A stretch of DNA of 39,955 nt from contig JBCCJA010000035.1 in assembly GCA_039045975.1 (NCBI GenBank), forward strand, positions 1 through 39,955, in the 5' to 3' direction. Both the position numbers and the translations under genes were made by a program. The notes below the pieces were generated by a model. It was given only the letters and a program-made list of their open reading frames with translations, did not search any database and was not told the DNA's origin. Positions 32,710-39,955 of this stretch are shown here, piece by piece (the stretch's first letter is position 1; each line of letters begins with the position of its first letter). Source of the stretch: JBCCJA01 sp039045975 (lineage in GTDB: Bacteria; Planctomycetota; Planctomycetia; Planctomycetales; Planctomycetaceae).

Positions 32710-34518
32710 TCACTCCGCGGCCGGCCCGAGCCGTTCGAACGCGACGAAATAGGCCGGACGGACGGTCCCGGCCGCGTCGATCAACTCGGCGACGAAGTCG
32801 AGCGGCCCGGCCGCGAGGTCGGCCTCGAACACGGCCGAAGGGTCGCCCGACGCGACGAGCCGCGTCTGCTCCTCGCCGTCGACGACGACGCGTGCCTCGC
32901 GGACGTCGACCGCGACGCCGTCGTGCGCGTGATAGCCCTTCTGCCCTGGCACGTCGGGTTCGGCCGGCAGCCCGTCGGACATCGGAATACGCAACTCATC
33001 GGGCCATCGGGATAATGCGATCCGGTACCGCCCCGCCGTCGCGACCCGCAGACGCCACGTCGGCCGAGAACGCGGTGTGCCCGCCCCGTCGCGGACCGCG
33101 CCCTGATTCCACGGGTTCTTCGACAGGCCGTTCGCGTCGTGCGCCGTCAGGCGTGCCGGGTTTTCCGCGTCGTGCCCCACGGTGATCCGCGGCACACGGT
33201 CGAAGCCGTCGACCAGCGACGCCCACCACGCCTCATAGCCGCCGCGGAGCCGGCCGACGACGTCCGGGTGCTTCCGGGAGACGTCCTTCTTTTGAGCCGG
33301 ATCTTTCCTCACGTCGAAAAGCTGCTCGCCGTTCACGAGCCGCCACCGCCCCGACATCGTCGACGACTTCCGCCACTTCACCGGGTCGGCGATCCGTTGC
33401 GAGTCGGTGACGACGATCCGGTCGGCCCAGTCGACGGCCTCCCCGCGGAGCAGCGGCGTGAGGCTCTCGCCCTCGACCGGGTGGTCTTTGGAAAGCTCGA
33501 AGCCGCACAGCTCGGCGAGCGTCGGCACGACGTCAATGTGGGCCGTCAGCGTCTCGACGTCGCGGCCGCCCGCGACGCCCCCGGCGGGCCAGTACGCGAA
33601 CAACGGCACGCGGTGCCCGCCCTCGAACTCGCTCCCCTTTTTGCCACGCATCCCGCCGTCGAAGACTTTGTTACCGCCCGCCGTGCCGTTATCGGTCGTG
33701 AACAGGAACAGGGTGTTCTCCGCGAGCCCGCGTTCGTCGAGGAACGCCCGCAGGCGGCCGACGTTCTCGTCGATGTTCGCGATCATCCCGAGGAAGTTCG
33801 CCGTCGCGGTCCCGAGGTCGGCATAGGGCTCGGCGGCCTCCGGCGGTGCGTGGAAGGGGCCGTGAGCGGCGTTCGTCGCCAGGTAGACGAAGAAGGGCCG
33901 GTCCTCCGCCGCGGCGTCCGTGACGAAGTCGATCGCGCCGTCGAACCACAGGTCGGTGCAGTAGCGGTCGTGCCGTTCGAGCACGCCGCCGTGCACGAAA
34001 CGCCCGCCGAAGTAGGTGTTGTTCCAGGCGTCGGACGTCTGCCCGATCCCGCCCCCGCCGTGCCGGAACACCTCGCCGAACCCGCGGTCTTCCGGACGCA
34101 GCGGGTAGTTATCGCCGAGGTGCCACTTGCCGAACATCGCGGTCGCGTACCCGGCGTCGGCGAGGTACTGGTCGAGGGTTCTTTCCTCGCCGGCCAGCAG
34201 CGAGCGGCCGTCGATCGTGTGCCACACGCCGGTCCGGTTCGACGTCCGCCCGGTCAGCAACGCGGCCCGCGTCGGCGAGCAGGTCGGCGACACGTGAAAG
34301 TCGGTGAACCGCACCGCTTCGGCGTGTAACGCGTCGAGATGCGGCGTCTTCAGCACCGGGTTCCCGTGACAGCCGAGGTCGCCGTAACCCTGGTCGTCGG
34401 TGATGACGAGCACGACGTTCGGCCGAGTGTCGTTCGCAGCCGACGCGACCGCACCGCCGAAACTCGAACACAGCACCGTGGCGACCGCGACCGCACGGAG
34501 AAGCCGAACACCCGGCAT
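32710..34518 (-). CDS. Secreted arylsulfatase-family sulfatase
   Basis: A 602-residue S1 sulfatase acting outside the cytoplasm. The signal peptide is at residues 1-28 (LLRAVAVATVLCSSFGG). Metal ligands begin with Asp41-Asp42 (VITDDQGYGDLGC), and the formylglycine site is Cys80-Ser-Pro-Thr-Arg84. GKWHLGDNYPLRPEDRGF and FTTDNGTAGG provide further active-site residues. An extra C-terminal beta domain (about 470-602) with WRLRVATAGRYRIALSRWP may bind the substrate. The start at ATG 34516-34518 places the signal peptide at the N-terminus; an ATG at 34573-34575 adds 19 residues. It is divergent from another sulfatase. Confidence 0.92.
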   Translation of the reverse strand: MPGVRLLRAVAVATVLCSSFGGAVASAANDTRPNVVLVITDDQGYGDLGCHGNPVLKTPHLDALHAEAVRFTDFHVSPTCSPTRAALLTGRTSNRTGVWHTIDGRSLLAGEERTLDQYLADAGYATAMFGKWHLGDNYPLRPEDRGFGEVFRHGGGGIGQTSDAWNNTYFGGRFVHGGVLERHDRYCTDLWFDGAIDFVTDAAAEDRPFFVYLATNAAHGPFHAPPEAAEPYADLGTATANFLGMIANIDENVGRLRAFLDERGLAENTLFLFTTDNGTAGGNKVFDGGMRGKKGSEFEGGHRVPLFAYWPAGGVAGGRDVETLTAHIDVVPTLAELCGFELSKDHPVEGESLTPLLRGEAVDWADRIVVTDSQRIADPVKWRKSSTMSGRWRLVNGEQLFDVRKDPAQKKDVSRKHPDVVGRLRGGYEAWWASLVDGFDRVPRITVGHDAENPARLTAHDANGLSKNPWNQGAVRDGAGTPRSRPTWRLRVATAGRYRIALSRWPDELRIPMSDGLPAEPDVPGQKGYHAHDGVAVDVREARVVVDGEEQTRLVASGDPSAVFEADLAAGPLDFVAELIDAAGTVRPAYFVAFERLGPAAE

Positions 34519-34812
34519 ACGAGTTCGGGGCGTCGCATCGGTTCGGGAACACGGCGTACGGCGTAGGGCGTGCATCGGCGGAACAGGTCCGTTCGGGGCG
34601 AAAGATCGGTCGGCAGCGGTGAGACCGGATCGGAACCGCGGAGCCCGTCGGAGGGCAAACGCACGACGAGTGAAAGATCACTCGATTGTGGTCACCGTCA
34701 CGTTTTCCTGACGCAGTCCGAGGCTGCCTCCATGAAGGTAATGGCCCGCCCCGGCCGCTAGCATCAACGCGTCGAAGTATTTCGCGACATTCATTTGAGG
34801 ATTCGAGACAGC

Positions 34813-36231
34813 ATGCACCGCACCCTTCTCGCCGCGGCCGCGATCGGCTTCGCCGCCGCACCGACGCAGGCCGACGACCGCCCCAACTTGTTGCTGATCG
34901 TCGCCGACGACCTCGGCTACGCCGACCTCGCCTGCTACGGCGCGACCGACACCCAGACGCCGCACCTCGACCGGCTCGCCGCGGGCGGCGTCACGTTCAC
35001 GAACTTCTACGCCAACTGCTGCGTCTGCTCGCCGACGCGGGCGTCGCTGCTGACCGGCCGCTACCCGCAGCGGGCCGGCGTCCCCGGCGTCGTCCGGGTC
35101 TTCGGGAACCAGAACTTCGGCTACCTCGACCCGACCGCCGAGACGCTTCCCGACCGCCTCAACACGGCCGGCTACGACACGGCGCTGATCGGGAAATGGC
35201 ACCTCGGCTATCGCGCGCCGAACCTGCCGCTCGAACGCGGGTTCGACGTCTTCCGCGGCTGGACGAGCGGCATGTCGGCCGAGTTCGTCGTCCACCGCCG
35301 CCACGGCGAACGCTTCCTGTTCGACGGGACCGAACCGATCGACAAGGACGGCGTGCACCTCACCGAACTGTTCACCGAGTGGTCGCAGGAGTACCTCGCA
35401 GACCGGGCCGGCGACGACGACCCGTTCTTCCTCATGCTCTGCCACATGGCCCCGCACAAGCCGATCGAACCGCCGGCCGAGTTCGTCGCACGCGTCAAAG
35501 GGAGGCACCCCGACCTGTCGGCCAAACGGGCCGAATACATCGCGTTCGTCGAACACCTCGACGACGCGATCGGCCGCACGCTGACGACGCTGGAACAGAC
35601 CGGACTCGCCGAAGACACACTCGTCGTGTTCGTCTCCGACAACGGCGGGCTGCTGGGCGCCGGGGCCGACAACGGCCCGCTCCGCGACGGGAAGGGCTCG
35701 ATGTATGAGGGCGGGCTCAAAGTCCCCTGTATCGCCAGCCGGCCCGGCAGCCTGCCGGCGGGCGCCGTCTCCGACGCGACGCTGCTCACCATGGACCTGG
35801 TCCCGACGTTCTGCGCCGCCGCGTCGGTCGACGCGACGCCGGACGGCGGCGTCGCGATCGACGGCGAAGACTTCTCCGCGGTCTTCGCCGGAGAAGACTT
35901 CGCCCGCTCGGCCCGCTCGCTGTACTGGGTCCGCCGCGAGCGATGGGGCGGCGTCCCGCCGAGCGGCAAGATTTACGGCCCGATCGAGGCCGTCCGCAGC
36001 GGTGATTGGAAGCTGACCCGCTCCAACCCGCAGGCCCCGTTCGAGCTGTACGACCTCGCGGCCGACCCCGGCGAGACGACCGACCTCGCCCGCGAACGCC
36101 GCGACGTCGTCGACCGGCTCCGACGCGAACTCGTGCACCACGCCCACGAGAGCGGCCGCTTCCCGTGGCAGCGTCCGCCCGCCGAAGAATGGCGGACCGA
36201 ATACGCCCCGACCGGCACGCCGATGCCGTGA
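34813..36231 (+). CDS. Secreted arylsulfatase-family sulfatase
   Basis: A 472-residue S1 sulfatase. The signal peptide is at residues 1-20 (MHRTLLAAAAIGFAAAPTQA). Asp32-Asp33 (LIVADDLGYADLACYG) are metal ligands, and Cys72-Ser-Pro-Thr-Arg76 is the formylglycine site. GKWHLGYRAPNLPLERGF and VFVSDNGGLLGAG complete the active site. There is no extra C-terminal domain, unlike the divergent sulfatase. The ATG at 34813 is preceded by TTGAGGA; a TTG at 34795 is less likely. It converges with the DUF1080 gene, 19 bases away, and both are likely used on carbohydrate polymers. Confidence 0.93.
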   Translation: MHRTLLAAAAIGFAAAPTQADDRPNLLLIVADDLGYADLACYGATDTQTPHLDRLAAGGVTFTNFYANCCVCSPTRASLLTGRYPQRAGVPGVVRVFGNQNFGYLDPTAETLPDRLNTAGYDTALIGKWHLGYRAPNLPLERGFDVFRGWTSGMSAEFVVHRRHGERFLFDGTEPIDKDGVHLTELFTEWSQEYLADRAGDDDPFFLMLCHMAPHKPIEPPAEFVARVKGRHPDLSAKRAEYIAFVEHLDDAIGRTLTTLEQTGLAEDTLVVFVSDNGGLLGAGADNGPLRDGKGSMYEGGLKVPCIASRPGSLPAGAVSDATLLTMDLVPTFCAAASVDATPDGGVAIDGEDFSAVFAGEDFARSARSLYWVRRERWGGVPPSGKIYGPIEAVRSGDWKLTRSNPQAPFELYDLAADPGETTDLARERRDVVDRLRRELVHHAHESGRFPWQRPPAEEWRTEYAPTGTPMP

Positions 36232-36250
36232 CGTCCGCCGCCCGATCGCG

Positions 36251-36919
36251 TCAGTCGAGCGCCCGGATCTTCACCGACCGGAACTCGACGACGCTGACCG
36301 GGTCGTGCGCCTGCAGCGCGATCGCCCCGCCGGCGTCACGCAGGACGCGTCCCTTCTGACGGTCGCGGACGACGTCGGCCGGTTCGGTGTAGTCGACCAC
36401 CTCGGTCCCGTCGGCGAAGACGCGGATCCGGTCGCCGTCGACGACAACCCGCAGCTCGAACCACTCCCGCTCGTCGACCGGCGAGGCGGCGAGATTCACG
36501 ACGCCGTACAGACTGCCGGTCTTTTTCTTCTCTTTCTCCGTGTTGTTGACCTGCACCTCGTAGCCGTTCGCCGGCCACGGCCGTCCCGGCATGAGCTCCT
36601 CGTCGGTGTGGAAATAGATCCCGCTGTTGGACGGGCCGATCGCCCGCGTGACGACCGCGAGCTCGAAGTCGCGGAACGGGACCGGGCTCTCGCCGTTGCC
36701 AACGTAATACAGGTGCGACGCCCCGCTCACGCCGTGGGCCCGGATCGCCCCGTCGACGACCGACCACGCCTCCGGCTTCGAATTCGGCCGCCAGCCCGCG
36801 AGTGTTTCCCCGTCGAACAGCGTCACCCAGTCGTCGCCCTCCCCCGCCGAGACGGGCGGAACGCACGCGATCAAACACGCGACGGAAAACATCCCGCACA
36901 GGCGAGCGAGCTGAGACAT
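36251..36919 (-). CDS. Secreted DUF1080 (3-keto-disaccharide hydrolase-type) protein
   Basis: A 222-residue single-domain DUF1080 protein, a concanavalin-like fold found in many planctomycete secreted proteins. Some relatives hydrolyse 3-keto-glycosides. The signal peptide is at residues 1-24 (ACLIACVPPVSA). Family motifs are WVTLFDGETLAGWRP, WSVVDGAIRAHG, PSNSGIYFHTDEE, NGYEVQVNNTEKEKKKTGSL, WFELRVVVDGDRIRVFADG and IALQAHDPVSVVEFRSVKIR. The ATG at 36917-36919 follows AAGGAAG; in-frame sequence upstream is not homologous. It is divergent from lepA. Confidence 0.9.
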   Translation of the reverse strand: MSQLARLCGMFSVACLIACVPPVSAGEGDDWVTLFDGETLAGWRPNSKPEAWSVVDGAIRAHGVSGASHLYYVGNGESPVPFRDFELAVVTRAIGPSNSGIYFHTDEELMPGRPWPANGYEVQVNNTEKEKKKTGSLYGVVNLAASPVDEREWFELRVVVDGDRIRVFADGTEVVDYTEPADVVRDRQKGRVLRDAGGAIALQAHDPVSVVEFRSVKIRALD

Positions 36920-37119
36920 AACACTTCCTTCGGCAGGACCGGGGCGGGCAAAACGCGAGACATCAACGGCGACTGATGCAAACAAGAATGCCGTCGAGGT
37001 CCGGCTGACGAAAGGGCCGCAGCAACGCACGCTGCTCGTCGCCCGCATGGGGCGCAGATACGATGCCGCTGTACAACGCCTTCCCCGTCCACACGACGCC
37101 CGCCCGCACCCCGCCGCCG

Positions 37120-38922
37120 ATGGACCCGCAGCTCATCCGTAACTTCTCGATCGTCGCCCACATCGACCACGGGAAGAGCACGCTCGCCGACCAACTCCTG
37201 CTCCAGACCGGCGCGATCACCGAACGCGAGTTCGAGAACCAGATCCTTGACGACCTCGACGTCGAGAAAGAACGCGGCATCACCGTCAAAGCACGGACCG
37301 TCGCGATCCACTACAAGCACACCGACGGCAAGACCTACGAACTGAACCTGATCGATACCCCCGGGCACGTCGACTTCCACTACGAGGTCAACCGCTCCCT
37401 CGCCGCCTGCGAGGGCGCCCTGCTGCTCGTCGACGCCTTCCAGGGGGTCCAGGCCCAAACCGTCGCGAACGCCTACGCCGCGATCGAGGTCGACCTCGAG
37501 ATCCTCCCGGTCGTCAACAAGATCGACCTCCCCGTCATCCGCGTCGACGAGGTCCTCGAAGAGGTCGAAACGATCCTCGGCCTCGACCCCTACGAGGCGC
37601 TCAAGATCAGCGCCAAAAAGGGGCTCAACATCGACACCGTGCTCGCCGCGATCGTCGAGAAAATGCCGGCCCCCTCCGGCAGCCCCGACAACCCGCTCTC
37701 GGCCCTCGTCTTCGACGCCAAGTACGACCCCTTCCGCGGCGTGATCGTCTACGTCCGCGTCGTCGACGGCACGCTGAAGAAAGGCGACGCGATCCGCTTC
37801 ATGCGGCAGGAGTTCGCCGACTCGGTCATCGAGATCGGCCAGTTCACGCCGAACATGACCGCCTGCGGCGAACTCAGCGCCGGCCAGGTCGGCTACATCA
37901 TCACCGGCCAGAAACAGCTCGACCGCATCGACGTCGGCGACACCGTCACCCACCCGGGCCGCCAAGCCCCCGAGCCGCTGCCGGGGTACCAGAAGCCGAA
38001 GCAGATGGTCTTCTGCGGCATGTACCCGATCGACGCGTCCGACTTCGAGAAATTAAGGGACGAACTCGGCCGCCTCGTTCTTAACGACAGCAGTTTCAGC
38101 TTCCAGCCCGAGACCTCCGACGCCCTCGGCTTCGGCTTCCGCTGCGGCTTTCTCGGGATGCTCCACATGGAGATCATCCAGCAGCGGCTGGAGAAGGAGC
38201 AGGACGTCGACCTGATCCAGACGGCCCCGAACGTCTCTTACGAACTCAAATTAAGAAACGGCGACGTCGTCAAGATCGACAACCCCCAAGAAGTCCCCGA
38301 CGCCGGCAGTATCGACGAGTTCCGCGAGCCGATCGCCAAGGTCAGCTTCATCGTCCCCAAGGAATACATCGGCGGCCTCATGCAGATGTGCGCGGAACGC
38401 CGTGGCATCTATATCACGACCGACTACATCTCGGCCGACCGGGCCCAACTGGAGTACGAACTCCCGCTCGGCGAGATCGTCTACGACATGTACGACAAGC
38501 TGAAGTCCTTAACTCAGGGCTACGGCACGATGGACTACGACGTCATCGGCTTCCGCACCGCCGACCTCGTCAAGATGGATATCCTCGTGAACTCCGAGCG
38601 GGTCGACGCGTTGGCCGTCATCGTCCACCGCAGCACCGCCGACCGCCGCGGCCGCGGCCTCTGCAAGAAACTCAAAGAAGAGATCTCGAAGCACCAGTTC
38701 CAGATCCCGATCCAAGCCGCCATCGGCGGCAAAATCATCGCCCGCGAAACCATCAGCGCCCTCCGCAAGAACGTCACCGCCAAATGCTACGGCGGCGACA
38801 TCACGCGGAAGCGGAAATTGCTGGAGAAGCAAAAAGAGGGCAAGAAACGGATGCGGCAGTTCGGGAGAGTGGAGATCCCACAGAAGGCGTTTTTGAGTGT
38901 GTTGAGTGCGGGGGAGGCGTGA
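37120..38922 (+). CDS. lepA: Elongation factor 4 (LepA) GTPase
   Basis: A 600-residue ribosome-binding translational GTPase (EF-4). G1 is at 13-20 (AHIDHGKS), the switch ERGITVKA follows, then DTPGHVDFHYEVNRSL and NKIDLP. LepA-specific C-terminal blocks include GFGFRCGFLGMLHMEIIQQR, the TYPE-like section replaced by QTAPNVSYEL, and the basic tail TRKRKLLEKQKEGKKRMRQF. The chosen ATG at 37120 matches family N-termini (MDPQLIRNFSIVAHIDHG). The ATG at 37063 would add 19 Pro/Thr-rich residues. A single-gene unit, divergent from DUF1080. Confidence 0.95.
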   Translation: MDPQLIRNFSIVAHIDHGKSTLADQLLLQTGAITEREFENQILDDLDVEKERGITVKARTVAIHYKHTDGKTYELNLIDTPGHVDFHYEVNRSLAACEGALLLVDAFQGVQAQTVANAYAAIEVDLEILPVVNKIDLPVIRVDEVLEEVETILGLDPYEALKISAKKGLNIDTVLAAIVEKMPAPSGSPDNPLSALVFDAKYDPFRGVIVYVRVVDGTLKKGDAIRFMRQEFADSVIEIGQFTPNMTACGELSAGQVGYIITGQKQLDRIDVGDTVTHPGRQAPEPLPGYQKPKQMVFCGMYPIDASDFEKLRDELGRLVLNDSSFSFQPETSDALGFGFRCGFLGMLHMEIIQQRLEKEQDVDLIQTAPNVSYELKLRNGDVVKIDNPQEVPDAGSIDEFREPIAKVSFIVPKEYIGGLMQMCAERRGIYITTDYISADRAQLEYELPLGEIVYDMYDKLKSLTQGYGTMDYDVIGFRTADLVKMDILVNSERVDALAVIVHRSTADRRGRGLCKKLKEEISKHQFQIPIQAAIGGKIIARETISALRKNVTAKCYGGDITRKRKLLEKQKEGKKRMRQFGRVEIPQKAFLSVLSAGEA

Positions 38923-38964
38923 TCATTAACCCGTTTTCCGTAAGGCATCATTCAGGAACACGTA

Positions 38965-39261
38965 ATGAGCGAGCCCATCGACCGCAGCACGCTGCTTCAA
39001 CAATTACAGGTTTTTCGCGAGTCTCTCTCATCTGCATCGCAGTCCCAAAACCCCATTGTGCCACACCACTTAGCAAGTCAGTTCAATAAACTGAGAGCTG
39101 GCGTGGCAGCGACAGTACCCGAACTTGCATCGCTAATCCCTGACGAAGTCTCTTTGGACGGGGTTTTTGGCGGAATGGGAGTAACTTCACTTCACTACAC
39201 CGACATCGTTGTCTTATGCGATCAAATGATCGAAATGATCGAGGCTGGCCCAGATGAGTGA
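38965..39261 (+). CDS. Small hypothetical protein, first of an AT-richer pair
   Basis: A 98-residue cytoplasmic protein without recognised domain. It looks largely helical: STLLQQLQVFRESLSSASQS, HLASQFNKLRAGVAATVPEL and SLHYTDIVVLCDQMIEMIEA. It has an AGGA site about 10 bases before the ATG. Its stop overlaps the next start by eight bases (ATGAGTGA), so the two are translated together. Base composition is clearly less G+C-rich than lepA next door, suggesting acquisition by transfer. Confidence 0.7.
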   Translation: MSEPIDRSTLLQQLQVFRESLSSASQSQNPIVPHHLASQFNKLRAGVAATVPELASLIPDEVSLDGVFGGMGVTSLHYTDIVVLCDQMIEMIEAGPDE

Positions 39262-39574
39262 GACCACACTCTCCACTTTCATTGAACAGACTTTACTGGA
39301 AATTATTCGTGGTGTTGCAAGTGCGCAAGAAAGTATAAAATCGGTAGCAGAAGGCGCAAAAATCGGACCAAGTGATCCAGCGAACAAATCTAGTTTAGTA
39401 AGGACTGTCGACTTTGATATTGGCGTAGCCATTGGCTCAGAGCAACAGACTAAAGGCGGCGTCGGTATTATTGTCGGCCCAATTACTCTTGGGTCCGCTG
39501 GCCAATCGGGCGACAAGAAAGACTCAACGAACCGAGTGCAGTTTTCGGTTCCAATAAGACTGCCTGCTTCTTAG
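39254..39574 (+). CDS. Small protein resembling trypsin-co-occurring domain 2 (trypco2)
   Basis: A 106-residue protein. Residues 5-35 form an amphipathic helix (LSTFIEQTLLEIIRGVASAQ). The C-terminal half is a beta unit: VDFDIGVAIGSEQQTKGGVG, a Gly-rich turn (IIVGPITLGSAGQSG), then STNRVQFSVPIRLP. This order (helix, beta-strand, Lys-Gly-Gly-Val, Gly-rich turn, Arg-Val-x-Phe strand) is like the trypco2 module found beside trypsin-like and effector genes in conflict systems. The match is by eye and tentative. Base composition is low in G+C (25 of 60 in 39301-39360). It overlaps the preceding gene. Confidence 0.6.
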   Translation: MSETTLSTFIEQTLLEIIRGVASAQESIKSVAEGAKIGPSDPANKSSLVRTVDFDIGVAIGSEQQTKGGVGIIVGPITLGSAGQSGDKKDSTNRVQFSVPIRLPAS

Positions 39575-39955
39575 AGCCTGATGACGGGTGGCCCGGCCAT
39601 CGCATGGCCGGGTCGCGAAGCGACAAGAATCGCACAGTTCGCCCCCGCCGGATGTCGCCACGTCCGCATAAGAGCGACATCGCATTATGAGATTCTTGTG
39701 CCTGCGGCATCCGGCCGCGGGGCGGCCGGACCACCCGTCCTGACCACACGCGGCGGGTGGCACTGGCCTTCAGCCAGTGCGATTGGCGATTAAGCTTTCG
39801 TGACCTCTCCATCGCAGCCCGAGCGGTCACGAGGATTTTGCGCCAGGGTCCATAAGGTCTTGCGCTTAAACGAGTTCGGCCTCACGTTGGCGGATGCTCT
39901 ACGTCCGCCACGGGAGAACCCGCCGTGAGGCTCGAACTCTATCGACACGTTGTCG
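39575..39955. repeat. Hairpin-dense repeat region
   Basis: No gene is visible in these 381 bases to the window end. An outer inverted repeat (39583-39598 with 39724-39739, 15 of 16) encloses nested pairs: 39595-39609 (6 bp, loop 3), 39612-39624 (5 bp), 39624-39631 with 39691-39698, and 39651-39658 with 39674-39681. Next come GCACTGGC-CTTCA-GCCAGTGC (39760-39780), TCGTGAC with GTCACGA about 39799-39833, and a GAGTTCG/CGAACTC arm pair near 39871-39940. AGCCCGAGCGGT at 39816-39827 is shared with the repeat at 4904. It resembles REP/MITE-like clusters or a structured RNA. Confidence 0.6.

Noticed and set aside
34678..36147. Open frame of 489 codons on the minus strand
   Set aside because: It is antisense to the clearly recognised sulfatase at 34813-36231.

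Overview
The window looks like chromosomal DNA of a high-G+C member of the Planctomycetota. The evidence is a DUF1559 major-pilin-like protein with a prepilin N-terminus, three secreted sulfatases, a DUF1080 protein, a secreted GH29 fucosidase, a DUF3500 protein, a planctomycete-type sigma-70 factor and repeat-rich FliD. No rRNA, tRNA, CRISPR array, transposase or phage module was recognised. I could not assign a genus.

Layout. Positions 1-5100 hold the DUF1559 gene, a DUF3500 gene, a small unknown gene and a degenerate M24-peptidase-like gene, closed by a 22-bp inverted repeat. Positions 5075-7513 (minus strand) are a tight three-gene run: yjbQ-like, a lower-GC DUF4365-TPR protein and a P-loop kinase. 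Positions 7670-11721 (plus) carry an atypical sulfatase, map, obgE and a lone receiver-domain protein. A class-B DnaJ gene (minus) stands back to back with a GH57-galT-zinc-ribbon operon (12904-17056). This operon is interrupted between GH57 and galT by a four-helix-bundle (S23/IVS) gene inside perfect 31-bp inverted repeats. A zinc-ribbon membrane protein, scpB, argD and a GH29 alpha-L-fucosidase follow. Next is an aceE-aceF-unknown operon on the minus strand (26944 down to 22145), then a sigma factor, fliD and fliS on the plus strand. An EF-hand protein and a sulfatase (minus), a divergent sulfatase (plus), a DUF1080 protein (minus) and lepA follow. The window ends with two small AT-richer genes and about 380 bases of hairpin-forming repeats.

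How the genes fit together. The sulfatases, fucosidase and DUF1080 protein fit extracytoplasmic breakdown of sulfated, fucose-containing polysaccharides, with GH57, GalT and the E1/E2 parts of pyruvate dehydrogenase in cytoplasmic carbon use. FliD and FliS point to flagellar motility. Map, ObgE, ScpB, ArgD, LepA and DnaJ are core housekeeping functions.

The most interesting candidate is the S23 gene in 31-bp inverted repeats (15095-15558), which has the architecture of a 23S rRNA intervening sequence but lies inside a protein-coding operon. Next are the AT-richer insertions (DUF4365-TPR at 5671-7086 and the pair at 38965-39574) and the structured repeats at 4892-5043 and 39583-39940.
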